DNA of 64,000 nt from Halobacteriales archaeon QS_4_69_31. GTDB taxonomy: Archaea > Halobacteriota > Halobacteria > Halobacteriales > Haloarculaceae. The notes beneath the pieces were generated by a model. It worked only from the letters and a program-made list of their open reading frames with translations, was not told the origin of the DNA and ran no database searches. The translations under genes and the position numbers were made by a program. The stretch spans positions 88,733-152,732 of the forward strand of contig PXRP01000001.1 in the NCBI GenBank assembly GCA_003021655.1, read 5' to 3'. Below, in pieces: positions 35,488-44,078 of the stretch (position 1 is the stretch's first letter; every line of letters starts with the position of its first letter).

Positions 35488-35751
35488 ATGAGTGAAGAAT
35501 CAAAACCGGGGCCAACACCGAGAGTGAGCGAAAACGAAATCATCGACTTGTTTCGGGACACGGACGACCCCGTACTGTCCACTGCCGAAATGACTGAACG
35601 GATACCGCTCAAGCGACGGGCCACCTACAACCGACTTCGTTCGCTGGCCGACGAGGGTCGCTTAGAAAGCAAGCAGATTGGTGGTCGCAACACCGTGTGG
35701 TGGATTGCCGAGTCCGAGAAGCCGGGGCCACGCTCATTCTTCGAACAGTAA
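35488..35751 (+). CDS. Winged-helix regulator divergent from the restriction-modification operon
   Basis: 87 residues. The sequence VLSTAEMTERIPLKRRATYN then RLRSLADEGRLESKQIGGRN and VWW is a compact winged helix-turn-helix (helix-turn-helix at about 33-57, wing at about 66-74). It starts about 28 bases downstream of a TATA-like GGTATAGTT that is itself an arm of a dyad. Best guess: transcriptional control of the restriction-modification genes and of itself, like bacterial C proteins but unrelated in fold details. That is inference from position. Confidence 0.8.
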   Translation: MSEESKPGPTPRVSENEIIDLFRDTDDPVLSTAEMTERIPLKRRATYNRLRSLADEGRLESKQIGGRNTVWWIAESEKPGPRSFFEQ

Positions 35752-35984
35752 GACCACCTCAAAGGAAGTTATAGAGTTATAAAACGTCTCTTAGCCTCTC
35801 TGACGGTCGTGACAGCGATTCCCCCTCGAAAGCATGGATACCACTCGGTCGGACGACGACCACGCTCACGCACTACTCACGGCGCTCTCTCGACTTGCTG
35901 GCGGTGGGGCTATCCTCGAAAGTCGCGGTAGAAAACTTAAGACTGCCGTTCATGGCGTTATTGGGAATGGGTATCCGACCGATG

Positions 35985-36251
35985 TTACTCTTCGTCCGGC
36001 TCAAGTTCAGCCGCGTCGAGGTCGCCGTCAAGATACTGTTGACCCTCGTCGGTGAGCGTATAGACGCCATTTCCGAGGTGTTGGACGAGTTCGTGGTCAA
36101 GTAGTACTTTCGCTCTCTGCGTGATATACGACCTGCTGAACCGCACAAGACCGCTATCTGCCATTTGTTTCGGTGTTCCAGTCTTGTGTTCAGAGAGGTA
36201 TTCGAGAATACGCTCGTCGCAGATTACCATAAAGTCACCCGAGAGGCGCAT
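35985..36251 (-). CDS. PhiH1-repressor-like winged-helix protein
   Basis: 88 residues from ATG at 36251 (MRLSGDFMVICDERILEYLS). The pattern DERILEYL - KQMADSGLVRFSRSYITQRA - LVQHLGNGVYTLTDEGQQYL is the haloarchaeal phiH1 repressor-like family seen in proviruses and islands. The C-terminus is acidic (LDAAELEPDEE). It likely represses itself or the divergent lipoprotein gene. An in-frame ATG at 36305 exists but adds unconserved residues. Confidence 0.82.
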   Translation of the reverse strand: MRLSGDFMVICDERILEYLSEHKTGTPKQMADSGLVRFSRSYITQRAKVLLDHELVQHLGNGVYTLTDEGQQYLDGDLDAAELEPDEE

Positions 36252-36294
36252 GAGAGTGTGAGACGCGCCTTTGAGTGGTGACAACGCCGAATAG

Positions 36295-36305
36295 TTGATT
36301 ATCAA
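36295..36305. promoter_or_regulatory. Small palindrome between repressor and lipoprotein genes
   Basis: TTGATTATCAA is an 11-base palindrome in the AT-rich divergent promoter region, overlapping the likely TATA zone of the repressor gene. It is a plausible operator for the phiH1-like protein. Confidence 0.35.
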
Positions 36306-36361
36306 ATTTAGAGTTTAGTACCAAATTTTCATAATCCGACACCCCGCTACTACGAACTGGT

Positions 36362-36838
36362 ATGGAACTGAACCGACGACGATTCCTCGCAACCCTCGGA
36401 ACGACCGCCAGCGCCCTCGCACTCGCAGGGTGTTCGGAAGACAGCGGCGACTTCGAGGAAGGCAACGACGGCGGCAATGGAAACAACAACGACGGCAACA
36501 GCGGTGGCGATGGTAACGACACCACCAGTGGCGGCAATGGCGGAAACTCAAACGACATAGAACTACTGTCGCACGAGATGGTGCGTGAAGATGAAGATAG
36601 TGCCGCTGAAAGCGTGAGTGTCGAAGGTGAAGCCGAGAACGTCAGCGGTGGCGAACTCTCGTATGCCGAAGTCGAAGTGAAGTTCTACGAGGGCGACACG
36701 CTGGCCGAATCGTTCCTCGACAACATCAACGGCTGGTCAGCAGATGAGACGTGGGCATTTGAGGTTCAATATCCCGGAATCGGTGAGGACGCCGCCGCAA
36801 TTACCGACTACGAGATCCGGGCTGGCACGTCGCTGTAG
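36362..36838 (+). CDS. Tat lipoprotein with FxLYD-like domain
   Basis: 158 residues. A Tat signal (NRRRFLATLGTTASALALAG) leads to a lipobox cysteine (about 22), followed by a Gly/Asn/Asp linker (about 28-65) and a beta-rich domain (ESVSVEGEAENVSGGELSYA ... VKFYEGDTLAESF ... EVQYPG), typical of FxLYD domains. It is anchored outside the membrane; function unknown. The AAATTTTCA box at about 36322 fits a TATA element. Divergent from the phiH1-like repressor. Confidence 0.85.
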   Translation: MELNRRRFLATLGTTASALALAGCSEDSGDFEEGNDGGNGNNNDGNSGGDGNDTTSGGNGGNSNDIELLSHEMVREDEDSAAESVSVEGEAENVSGGELSYAEVEVKFYEGDTLAESFLDNINGWSADETWAFEVQYPGIGEDAAAITDYEIRAGTSL

Positions 36839-36960
36839 ACGACCGTCCTTTTCGAGTCCCACACTCGAAGACGACCAGTGGTTATTAACCAACAACACGT
36901 TCGGAATCACCGAGTGTGTTGGTTAATCAGGTCGGCAGGACACACCCGAAACGGTCGCCC

Positions 36961-37950
36961 CTACTGCCCACCCGCCGACTCGTGAAATGACCGTCCCGTC
37001 CGGAACTCGGTCAGTTCGGAAATGCGCTCTTCGAGTTCTTCGATTTCCTCACGCAGTTCGTCGGCTTCCTCACCTTCGGTCGCCGCGAGTTGGTCTTTCA
37101 GCCCTTGTAGGCGCGTTTCCTTCTCGTCTTCGTCCACGTCGGCCTTCCGCACGTACTCGCTCTCTTCGACCTCGTACACGTCCCTCTCGGACAGTTCGGT
37201 CACGTCGAGGGCGTCGTCCACTTTGCTTGAGTCCACGGTGGTCAACCGTTCTCGGTCAATCCCGGCGGCCTCGAAGGCGTTCAACACCACCTCGTCGTCC
37301 TTGAGCGACCGATTGCGACGACTCGTCCGCTGTACCGACCCGAACTGGCCCGACACTGGCTGGTCGTGGTGAAGCCTGTCGAGAAGGACACTCCGAATAT
37401 CTTTCCGAAAGTCATTGGCGTTCCGTTGCACGTCAGACAGCAGGGTGTACAGGTTGACCAGCACTGGTGTCTCTGTATCTTCGAGGGTCGTAACGTCGTG
37501 GCGTTCGAGGGCGTCTATCAGCAGTAGAGCGTCACTGTAGACAGCTACGTCGGGTTCCTCTCGCTCTTCGTCGGCGTCGTCGGTGCCTTCGGTTGCGTCC
37601 ACAAGCGGCGAGCCTGTCGGCGTCTCACTCTCTGTCAGCGTCCCCTCACGGTCGTCAACTTCGAAGCGTGGGTGTAGGGACAACACGGTCGCGTATGGTT
37701 CAGCGTCCGGTGGAAGTCTATCCAAGTCGAACTCGCCGCGTGAGTCTTGGATACGCTGGTGAAGCGTCCTGAACTGGTCGCGCTGAAGTGGTATCGTCTC
37801 GTCGTCGTCGCGGTACTCGATAAGCACCCGATGTTCCTGTACGTCTTCGACGTGGAAGGCTTTCCGTGAGAGTGGGGTGACGAGAGTCGCGTCCGAAGGT
37901 AGTTCTTCGATATTGTCCAAGAGGTTGTGCCACGTAGAGTCGAAAGTCAT
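36961..37950 (-). CDS. Island protein of unknown function with C-terminal coiled coil
   Basis: 329 residues. N-terminal small domain (TLVTPLSRKAFHVEDVQEHR then VLIEYRDDDETIPLQRDQF) followed by an acidic linker (about 105-135), a helical middle, and a Glu/Leu-rich coiled coil near the C-terminus (about 275-318). No membrane segment or catalytic motif was recognised. The N-terminal fold could be nucleic-acid related, but that is a guess. It precedes the 123-residue gene on the same strand only by orientation (60-base gap to its upstream neighbour). Confidence 0.7.
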   Translation of the reverse strand: MTFDSTWHNLLDNIEELPSDATLVTPLSRKAFHVEDVQEHRVLIEYRDDDETIPLQRDQFRTLHQRIQDSRGEFDLDRLPPDAEPYATVLSLHPRFEVDDREGTLTESETPTGSPLVDATEGTDDADEEREEPDVAVYSDALLLIDALERHDVTTLEDTETPVLVNLYTLLSDVQRNANDFRKDIRSVLLDRLHHDQPVSGQFGSVQRTSRRNRSLKDDEVVLNAFEAAGIDRERLTTVDSSKVDDALDVTELSERDVYEVEESEYVRKADVDEDEKETRLQGLKDQLAATEGEEADELREEIEELEERISELTEFRTGRSFHESAGGQ

Positions 37951-38010
37951 GTGAGTCTATAGGACACAGCAGGCGTAAAATCATGCGGGTCTGTCAGAGG
38001 ATACAGAGTC

Positions 38011-38382
38011 CTATCCTTCTCCGTCTCCGATTCCAAGGTGTTCCTCTGTCACCCCATAGAACTCTTCGACCAACTCGCGGACAGCACCTTCCTCTTCGAG
38101 TTCGTAATCCCGGTAGTCAATGAGAGCGTCAATCGCCGCCTGATAGGGTTCGTCTCCGGATTCATTGGTGACGACTGTCCATCCCTCATCCTCGTCTTCA
38201 TAAGCAAGTACGGCAACCGACGCGGGAAGGAATAACAGCAGGTCGTAGATACGCCTTCGACCGTCGTCGTCAGTATCCATACTCTCGGGTGTCGCAGGGA
38301 ACGCAAACCGTATCGCTTCGCTCTCGGTGAACGCCGCTAACTCCGTCTCGAAGAATGGGCGGTCGGGAAGACCACCAAGCAT
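38011..38382 (-). CDS. Small acidic island protein of unknown function
   Basis: 123 residues, starting MLGGLPDRPFFETELAAF. A hydrophobic central strand (IYDLLLFLPASVAVLAYEDE) sits in a mixed alpha/beta protein with a very acidic C-terminus (EEEGAVRELVEEFYGVTEEH). Upstream of the 329-residue gene on the same strand with a 60-base gap; the two may form an operon. No family recognised. Confidence 0.65.
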   Translation of the reverse strand: MLGGLPDRPFFETELAAFTESEAIRFAFPATPESMDTDDDGRRRIYDLLLFLPASVAVLAYEDEDEGWTVVTNESGDEPYQAAIDALIDYRDYELEEEGAVRELVEEFYGVTEEHLGIGDGEG

Positions 38383-38624
38383 ACAGGCAGATGGATACAG
38401 GTAGAGTTGATGGTTGCGATGGTGACGAACACGGCCCTTTCACGAGTTGTCGAAACCTACGACAGCAGTTCTGCCCGAAAACAGCACGTTGGCCACACAC
38501 AGCCCCGCGATTCATCCCAACATGAGGAAAGGACTGAAGGAGCCACGGCCCCTACGTATGTATGAAAGCCCACGAGGGCGCGGCGGCAAACATCGGTGAT
38601 GTGCATAACAACGGTCGGGAGACT
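38383..38624. other. Right edge of the lower-GC island, no gene seen
   Basis: The GC content returns to the genome level across this stretch. No tRNA, direct repeat or integrase was found that would mark an attachment site. Confidence 0.3.
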
Positions 38625-38643
38625 GGTGCTTTATGTAAGCACC
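38625..38643. promoter_or_regulatory. Inverted repeat over the TATA box of the DUF6293 regulator
   Basis: GGTGCTT (38625-38631) and AAGCACC (38637-38643) flank TATGT, so the probable TATA element (CTTTATGTAAG) lies inside the dyad, 25-30 bases before the ATG at 38661. Binding there would block transcription; autoregulation is inferred. Confidence 0.5.
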
Positions 38644-38660
38644 CGCCCCACGTCCCAGGT

Positions 38661-39563
<903 letters not shown>

Positions 39564-39725
39564 CCGGGAACAGGGGCAACTTTCATATTGAACTGACGGC
39601 TAAAGCGGCCGATGTCATCGGGGGGCCGTGATCGTCCCCTGAATCCGGGACCGGGGGCCCGCGGCCGGGGACGAGTTGGGGCGATGACGTAAGAGTTATT
39701 TCCCAGCCTCGACCACTTTCAGCCG
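39564..39725. promoter_or_regulatory. valS promoter region
   Basis: The gap after the regulator gene contains the TATA-like AGTTATTTCC at about 39691-39700. A start of transcription about 25 bases on would fall at about 39720, just before the leader peptide ATG at 39726. No other gene is seen. Confidence 0.4.
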
Positions 39726-39809
39726 ATGGCGGGGCCGTTCGCCGGCAGCGACCGCCGATTCCCGAACGAGCCCGCGGTACCCGTAGTCGTACGTGTAGGG
39801 GCGTCCTAG
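39726..39809 (+). CDS. Candidate valine-rich leader peptide upstream of valS (27 residues)
   Basis: ATG at 39726, TAG at 39807-39809. Codons 18-24 read Val-Pro-Val-Val-Val-Arg-Val: five valines in seven codons, and four of the five are GTA, a rare codon here (valS itself uses mostly GTC). The stop codon falls in a short GC hairpin, and valyl-tRNA synthetase begins 157 bases later. The arrangement is what a ribosome-stalling attenuator for a valine-tRNA enzyme would look like. Not conserved-checked; coincidence is possible. Confidence 0.45.
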   Translation: MAGPFAGSDRRFPNEPAVPVVVRVGAS

Positions 39810-39830
39810 CCCCGACCGATTCATTTCTCG
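39798..39830 (+). promoter_or_regulatory. Hairpin and T-rich tract at the end of the leader peptide
   Basis: GGGGC (39798-39802) pairs with GCCCC (39809-39813) around a six-base loop that contains most of the leader stop codon. ATTCATTTCTC follows (39819-39829). It could act as a terminator or pause site. Confidence 0.4.
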
Positions 39831-39895
39831 ACCCGTTCCGTATCGGCCGGCCGACCAGACAGACGACGCCACGTCGACGACAGCGAAACTCAGCT

Positions 39896-39970
39896 ATGAC
39901 CAGTTCACGACACGACGGACGCACGCACCGCCCGCGAATCACGATGTTCGGCGGGGGTGGTCCGCGATGA
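39896..39970 (+). CDS. Second small upstream reading frame overlapping the valS start (24 residues)
   Basis: ATG at 39896; TGA at 39968-39970 overlaps the valS ATG at 39967 (ATGA). The peptide is basic and ends MFGGGGPR. The overlap would couple valS translation to this peptide. The coding evidence is only the overlap, so confidence is low. Confidence 0.35.
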   Translation: MTSSRHDGRTHRPRITMFGGGGPR

Positions 39971-42693
39971 GCACCGGGAGCGAAGGCGGCGAGGCCGCCA
40001 CCGAGGGTGCCGACCGCTCCGAAGCGGCCCTTCCCGCCGAGTACGACCCGGAGACGGTTGAACCGAAGTGGCAGGACCGCTGGGTCGAGGAGGGGACCTA
40101 CGCCTACGACGGCGACGCCGAGACCGACCCCAACACCGTCTACGCGATTGACACGCCGCCGCCGACGGTCTCGGGGAGCCTCCACATGGGCCACCTCTAC
40201 CAGTTCACGCTCCAGGATTTTGCCGCCCGCTTTCACCGGATGGCCGGCGGCCATACGTTCTTCCCCTTTGGCTACGACGACAACGGCATCGCCTCCGAGC
40301 GGTTGACCGAGCGGGAACTGGGTATCCGCCACCAGGATTTCACCCGCCGGGAGTTCCAGGAGAAGTGCCGCGAGGTCTGTCGCGAGTACGAGGACCGTTT
40401 CACCAGCGAGATGCAGTCGCTCGCGATGTCGGTCGACTGGGACCGCACCTACAAGACGATAGAGCCCCGGGTCCAGCGGGTCTCGCAGCTGTCTTTCCTC
40501 GACCTGTACGAGCAGGGTCGCGAGTACCGCAGGAAGGCGCCGACCATCTGGTGTCCGGACTGCGAGACGGCCATCTCGCAGGTCGAACAGGAAGACGCGG
40601 ACAGGCAGACCCACTTCAACGACATCGCCTTCGAGGTCGTCGAGTTCGGTGACCCGGACGCGGCGCCCGACGACCCCGAGGCCGCGGGCCCCGGTGAGAC
40701 GCCGACTTTCACCATCTCGACGACCCGCCCGGAACTGCTGCCGGCCTGTGTCTCGGTGTTCGTCCACCCGGACGACGAGAGAAACCGGCACCTCGTCGGC
40801 GGGACCGCGCGGGTCCCCCTCTTCGGCCAGGAGGTCCCGATAATCGAGGACGAGCGCGTCGACATGGAGACCGGCAGCGGGGTCGTCATGTGCTGTACCT
40901 TCGGCGACCGGACCGACATCGAGTGGTACCAGGCCCACGACCTCGACCTGCGCCTGGCTATCGACGAGTCGGGCACCATGACGGAGGTCGCCGGCGACTA
41001 CGAGGGGATGAGCACCGAAGAAGCCCGCGAGGCCATCATCGAGGACCTGGACGAGGCGGGCTACCTCGTCGAGAGCCGCGACCACGAGCACACGGTCCGT
41101 GTCCACGAGCGCTGCGAGGTCGAAGTCGAGTACCTCGTCACCGAGCAGTGGTACGTCGAAATCCTGGACCGGAAAGCGGAGTACCTCCAGGCCGGCCGGG
41201 AGATGGACTGGTACCCCGAGAAGATGTTCACCCGGTACGAACACTGGATCGAGGGCCTGGAGTGGGACTGGTGTATCTCCCGCCAGCGCGACTCGGGCAT
41301 CCCGTTCCCGGTCTGGTACTGCGAGGACTGCGGCGAGGAGGTCCTCGCCGACCGCGAACAGTTGCCGGTCGACCCCATCGCCGACGACCCGGCGGTCGAG
41401 ACCTGTCCCGCCTGCGGGGGCGAGGAGTTCCGCCCCGAGGAGGACGTCTTCGACACGTGGGCGACGTCGTCTCTGACGCCGCTGATCAACGCCGGCTGGG
41501 ACCCCGAGGAACTCGGGACCGGCACGCTCTCGGCCGGCGACCTGGCGGACCCGGAGCTGTACCCCTTCGACATGCGCCCGCAGGGCCACGACATCATCAG
41601 CTTCTGGCTGTTCCACACGGTCGTCAAGTGTTACGAGCACACCGGCGAAACGCCGTTCGATTCCGTCCTCATCAACGGCCACGTCTTAGACGAGAACCGC
41701 GAGAAGATGTCCTCCTCGAAGGGCAACGTCGTCCTCCCGGAGGAGGTCATGAACGACTACCCGATCGACGCCATCCGCTACTGGGCGGCCTCCGCATCGG
41801 TCGGCGACGACTTCCCGTTCAAGACCAACGAACTCCGCCAGGGCGAGAAGCTCATCCACAAGCTCTGGAACGCCTCGAAGCTCGTCGAACAGCTCGCGCC
41901 CGCGACCGTCGAGGAGCCCGAGGAACTCGCGGACATCGACCGGTGGCTGCTCGCGACACTCGACGACACCGTCGAGACGCTGACCGACTACTTCGAGGAC
42001 CACGAGTACGCCAAGGCCCGCGACGAACTCAGGACGTTCTTCTGGCACACGTTCTGTGACAACTACCTCGAAATCGCGAAACAGCGGGCCCGCGACGACG
42101 AAGACCGGTCGGCCGCATACACGCTGACCACGGCCCACCGGACCTTCCTGCAACTGTTCGCCCCACTCCTCCCCCACGTCACGGAGGAGGTCTACCAGCA
42201 CCGCTACGGCGAGAGCGAGAGCCTGCACCGTACCGACTGGCCGGAACCGCGGGGCTACGAGGCCGACCTGGAAGCGGGCGAGACGGCCATCGAGATCATC
42301 GCCGCGCTCCGGCGGTACAAGACCGACGCCGGCCTGCCGCTGAACGCCGACCTCGACCGCGTCCGGGTCTACGGCGACGTCGCCGGCTTCGAGGACGCCA
42401 TCGCCGAAGCGATGCACGTCGACGAACTGGAAGTCCTCGACTCGGCGCCCGAGATCACCACCGAAGTCTCGGGGGTCGACCTGGACTACTCGCTGGTCGG
42501 CCCCGAGTTCGGCGACCAGGTCGGCGAGATAGACGCTGCCATCGAGGCCGGCGAGTTCGAGGAAGTCGACGGGAAACTCCGCGTCGCCGGCGTCGAACTC
42601 GACCCCGAGATGTTCGAGATCGAGGAGGAACGGACCTACTCCGGCGACGGCGAAATGGTCGAAACCGAGAACGCGGTCCTGGTCGTCGGGTAG
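39967..42693 (+). CDS. valS: Valyl-tRNA synthetase
   Basis: 908-residue class I synthetase. The HIGH-like motif is H73-M-G-H76 in TPPPTVSGSLHMGHL; KMSSSKGN appears later (about 580). The editing (CP1) domain lies between, with STTRPELLPACVSVFVHPDD. Zinc-type cysteine pairs appear at WCPDCETA and CEDCGEE/CPACGGEE. The anticodon-binding region and a short C-terminal part follow. The archaeal type lacks the long bacterial C-terminal coiled coil. Its start overlaps an upstream peptide frame; the region upstream carries a valine-rich leader. Confidence 0.97.
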   Translation: MSTGSEGGEAATEGADRSEAALPAEYDPETVEPKWQDRWVEEGTYAYDGDAETDPNTVYAIDTPPPTVSGSLHMGHLYQFTLQDFAARFHRMAGGHTFFPFGYDDNGIASERLTERELGIRHQDFTRREFQEKCREVCREYEDRFTSEMQSLAMSVDWDRTYKTIEPRVQRVSQLSFLDLYEQGREYRRKAPTIWCPDCETAISQVEQEDADRQTHFNDIAFEVVEFGDPDAAPDDPEAAGPGETPTFTISTTRPELLPACVSVFVHPDDERNRHLVGGTARVPLFGQEVPIIEDERVDMETGSGVVMCCTFGDRTDIEWYQAHDLDLRLAIDESGTMTEVAGDYEGMSTEEAREAIIEDLDEAGYLVESRDHEHTVRVHERCEVEVEYLVTEQWYVEILDRKAEYLQAGREMDWYPEKMFTRYEHWIEGLEWDWCISRQRDSGIPFPVWYCEDCGEEVLADREQLPVDPIADDPAVETCPACGGEEFRPEEDVFDTWATSSLTPLINAGWDPEELGTGTLSAGDLADPELYPFDMRPQGHDIISFWLFHTVVKCYEHTGETPFDSVLINGHVLDENREKMSSSKGNVVLPEEVMNDYPIDAIRYWAASASVGDDFPFKTNELRQGEKLIHKLWNASKLVEQLAPATVEEPEELADIDRWLLATLDDTVETLTDYFEDHEYAKARDELRTFFWHTFCDNYLEIAKQRARDDEDRSAAYTLTTAHRTFLQLFAPLLPHVTEEVYQHRYGESESLHRTDWPEPRGYEADLEAGETAIEIIAALRRYKTDAGLPLNADLDRVRVYGDVAGFEDAIAEAMHVDELEVLDSAPEITTEVSGVDLDYSLVGPEFGDQVGEIDAAIEAGEFEEVDGKLRVAGVELDPEMFEIEEERTYSGDGEMVETENAVLVVG

Positions 42694-42785
42694 GCCCGGA
42701 CCAGACTGGCTTTCCCCCGGACGAGTCCGGCGGCCGTGCCCGGCCCCTCCCGGAACTGATTTTGCCACGGCCCTCCCAGTGTGTA

Positions 42786-42799
42786 GTGTCACGTGACAC
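42786..42799. promoter_or_regulatory. 14-base perfect palindrome over the citrate synthase start
   Basis: GTGTCACGTGACAC, with the GTG start codon (42793) in its right half. A TATA-like GATTTTG at about 42758-42764 predicts a transcription start close to this site, so it could be an operator at the start of a leaderless transcript. Confidence 0.45.
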
Positions 42800-43923
42800 A
42801 CTCCGTGTTCGCACCCGGGCTGGAGTCGGTGACGGTCGCCGAGACAGAACTCAGCCGCGTCGACGGCCAGTCGGGCGAACTCGTCGTCGTCGGCTACCCC
42901 ATCGAGGAACTGGCGGCAAACGCCACCTACGAGGAGAGCGTCTCCCTCCTGTTCGAGGGGCGGCTCCCGACCGCCGAGGAGCTGTCCGAGTTCAGCGAGC
43001 GCCTCGCCGGCCGCCGTTCGATAGGACCGGAGGTCCGGGACGTCCTCCGGCGGAGCGCGGCCGAGGACCGCGACGCGATGGACGCGCTCCGCGCGGGGAT
43101 GGCGGCCGCCGACCTCGGCGCGGACGTCTCTGGCGACCGCGCGCAGGCCACCCGTGTCGTGGCCGTCGCGCCCACTGTGGTCGCGACCTACTGGCGCTAC
43201 CGGGCGGGCGAGGAGCCGCTCGCGCCCGACCCCGAACTCGGCCACGCGGCGAACTACCTGTACATGCTGACCGGTGAGCGACCCGACGAGGAGACGGTCC
43301 GCGGACTGGAGACGTACCTGAATACTGTCGTCGACCACGGGCTGAACGCCTCGACGTTCACGGCCCGGACCATCGTGTCGACGGAGTCGGACCTGGTCTC
43401 GGCGGCGACCGGGGCCGTCGGTGCCCTCAAGGGGCCGCTCCACGGCGGCGCGCCCGGCCCGGTGCTCGACATGCTCCGGGCGGTCCAGGAGTCCGGCGAC
43501 CCGGAGGGATACGTCCGGGAGCGCCTGGACGCCGGCGAGCGGCTCATGGGCTTCGGACACCGCGTCTACCGGGTCCGGGACCCGCGCGCGGCGGTCCTCT
43601 CTACGGCCGCCCGGCGGTACTTCGAGGCCGCCGGCGAGACGGCGTTCTTCGAGACGGCCGAGCGCCTGGAATCGGTCGCGCTCGACGCGCTCGAAGACCA
43701 CACGGACCGGCGGCTGGCGACCAACGTCGAGTACTACACCGCCGCCCTCCTGCATGGCATCGGGATCCCCCGGGACCTGTTGACGGCGACGTTCGCCGTC
43801 TCGCGGGTCGGCGGCTGGATGGCCCACTGTCTCGAACAGCTCGCGGACAACAGGCTCGTCCGCCCGACAGCGGAGCACGTCGGCCCCAGCCCCCGGTCGT
43901 GGACGCCGCTCGACGAGCGGTGA
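42793..43923 (+). CDS. Citrate synthase (or 2-methylcitrate synthase)
   Basis: 376 residues from GTG. Catalytic histidines are visible in GPLHGGAPG and MGFGHRVYRVRDPR, plus the DHGLNASTFTARTI stretch. The position of the catalytic Asp (usually NVDFYSG) reads TNVEYYTAALLHGIG, that is Glu; the same substitution is known in some actinobacterial-type citrate synthases. It condenses acetyl-CoA (or propionyl-CoA) with oxaloacetate at the start of the TCA or methylcitrate cycle. Motif reading does not decide between the two. Monocistronic, with a palindrome over the start. Confidence 0.88.
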   Translation: MTHSVFAPGLESVTVAETELSRVDGQSGELVVVGYPIEELAANATYEESVSLLFEGRLPTAEELSEFSERLAGRRSIGPEVRDVLRRSAAEDRDAMDALRAGMAAADLGADVSGDRAQATRVVAVAPTVVATYWRYRAGEEPLAPDPELGHAANYLYMLTGERPDEETVRGLETYLNTVVDHGLNASTFTARTIVSTESDLVSAATGAVGALKGPLHGGAPGPVLDMLRAVQESGDPEGYVRERLDAGERLMGFGHRVYRVRDPRAAVLSTAARRYFEAAGETAFFETAERLESVALDALEDHTDRRLATNVEYYTAALLHGIGIPRDLLTATFAVSRVGGWMAHCLEQLADNRLVRPTAEHVGPSPRSWTPLDER

Positions 43924-44010
43924 CCGCGCCGCTGCGCCATTCCCGCCGCCCGCCCGGGGGACTCGGCGGTCGGCGGTCGATGGTCAGCCCACGGCGGTCC
44001 GTGGTCGGCG

Positions 44011-44078
44011 GTCGGCCGTCCGGGGTCGAGCTATCTCCGGCCGGTGGTCGGCCCTCTGGGGTCGAGCTATCCGCGGTC
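44011..44078. repeat. 36-base tandem repeat spanning a gene end
   Basis: GTCGGCC..GGGGTCGAGCTATC starts at 44011 and again at 44047. The second copy contains the stop codon of the DUF1405 gene (44067-44069). Smaller GGTCGGCGG variants continue on both sides from 43968 to 44092. Confidence 0.6.

Noticed and set aside
35834..36055. 73-residue plus-strand frame in the island
   Set aside because: It overlaps the 3' part of the phiH1-like gene on the other strand and reads as basic nonsense (VQPRRGRRQDTVDPRR) at its end.
37951..38010. Promoter for the 329-residue island gene between it and the 123-residue gene
   Set aside because: Only weak AT content and no clear TATA box; cotranscription is as likely.
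39896..39970. Using the second leader frame as the main regulatory peptide of valS
   Set aside because: It has no valine codons; only the overlap with the valS start is notable, so the valine-rich frame at 39726 is preferred as the sensor.
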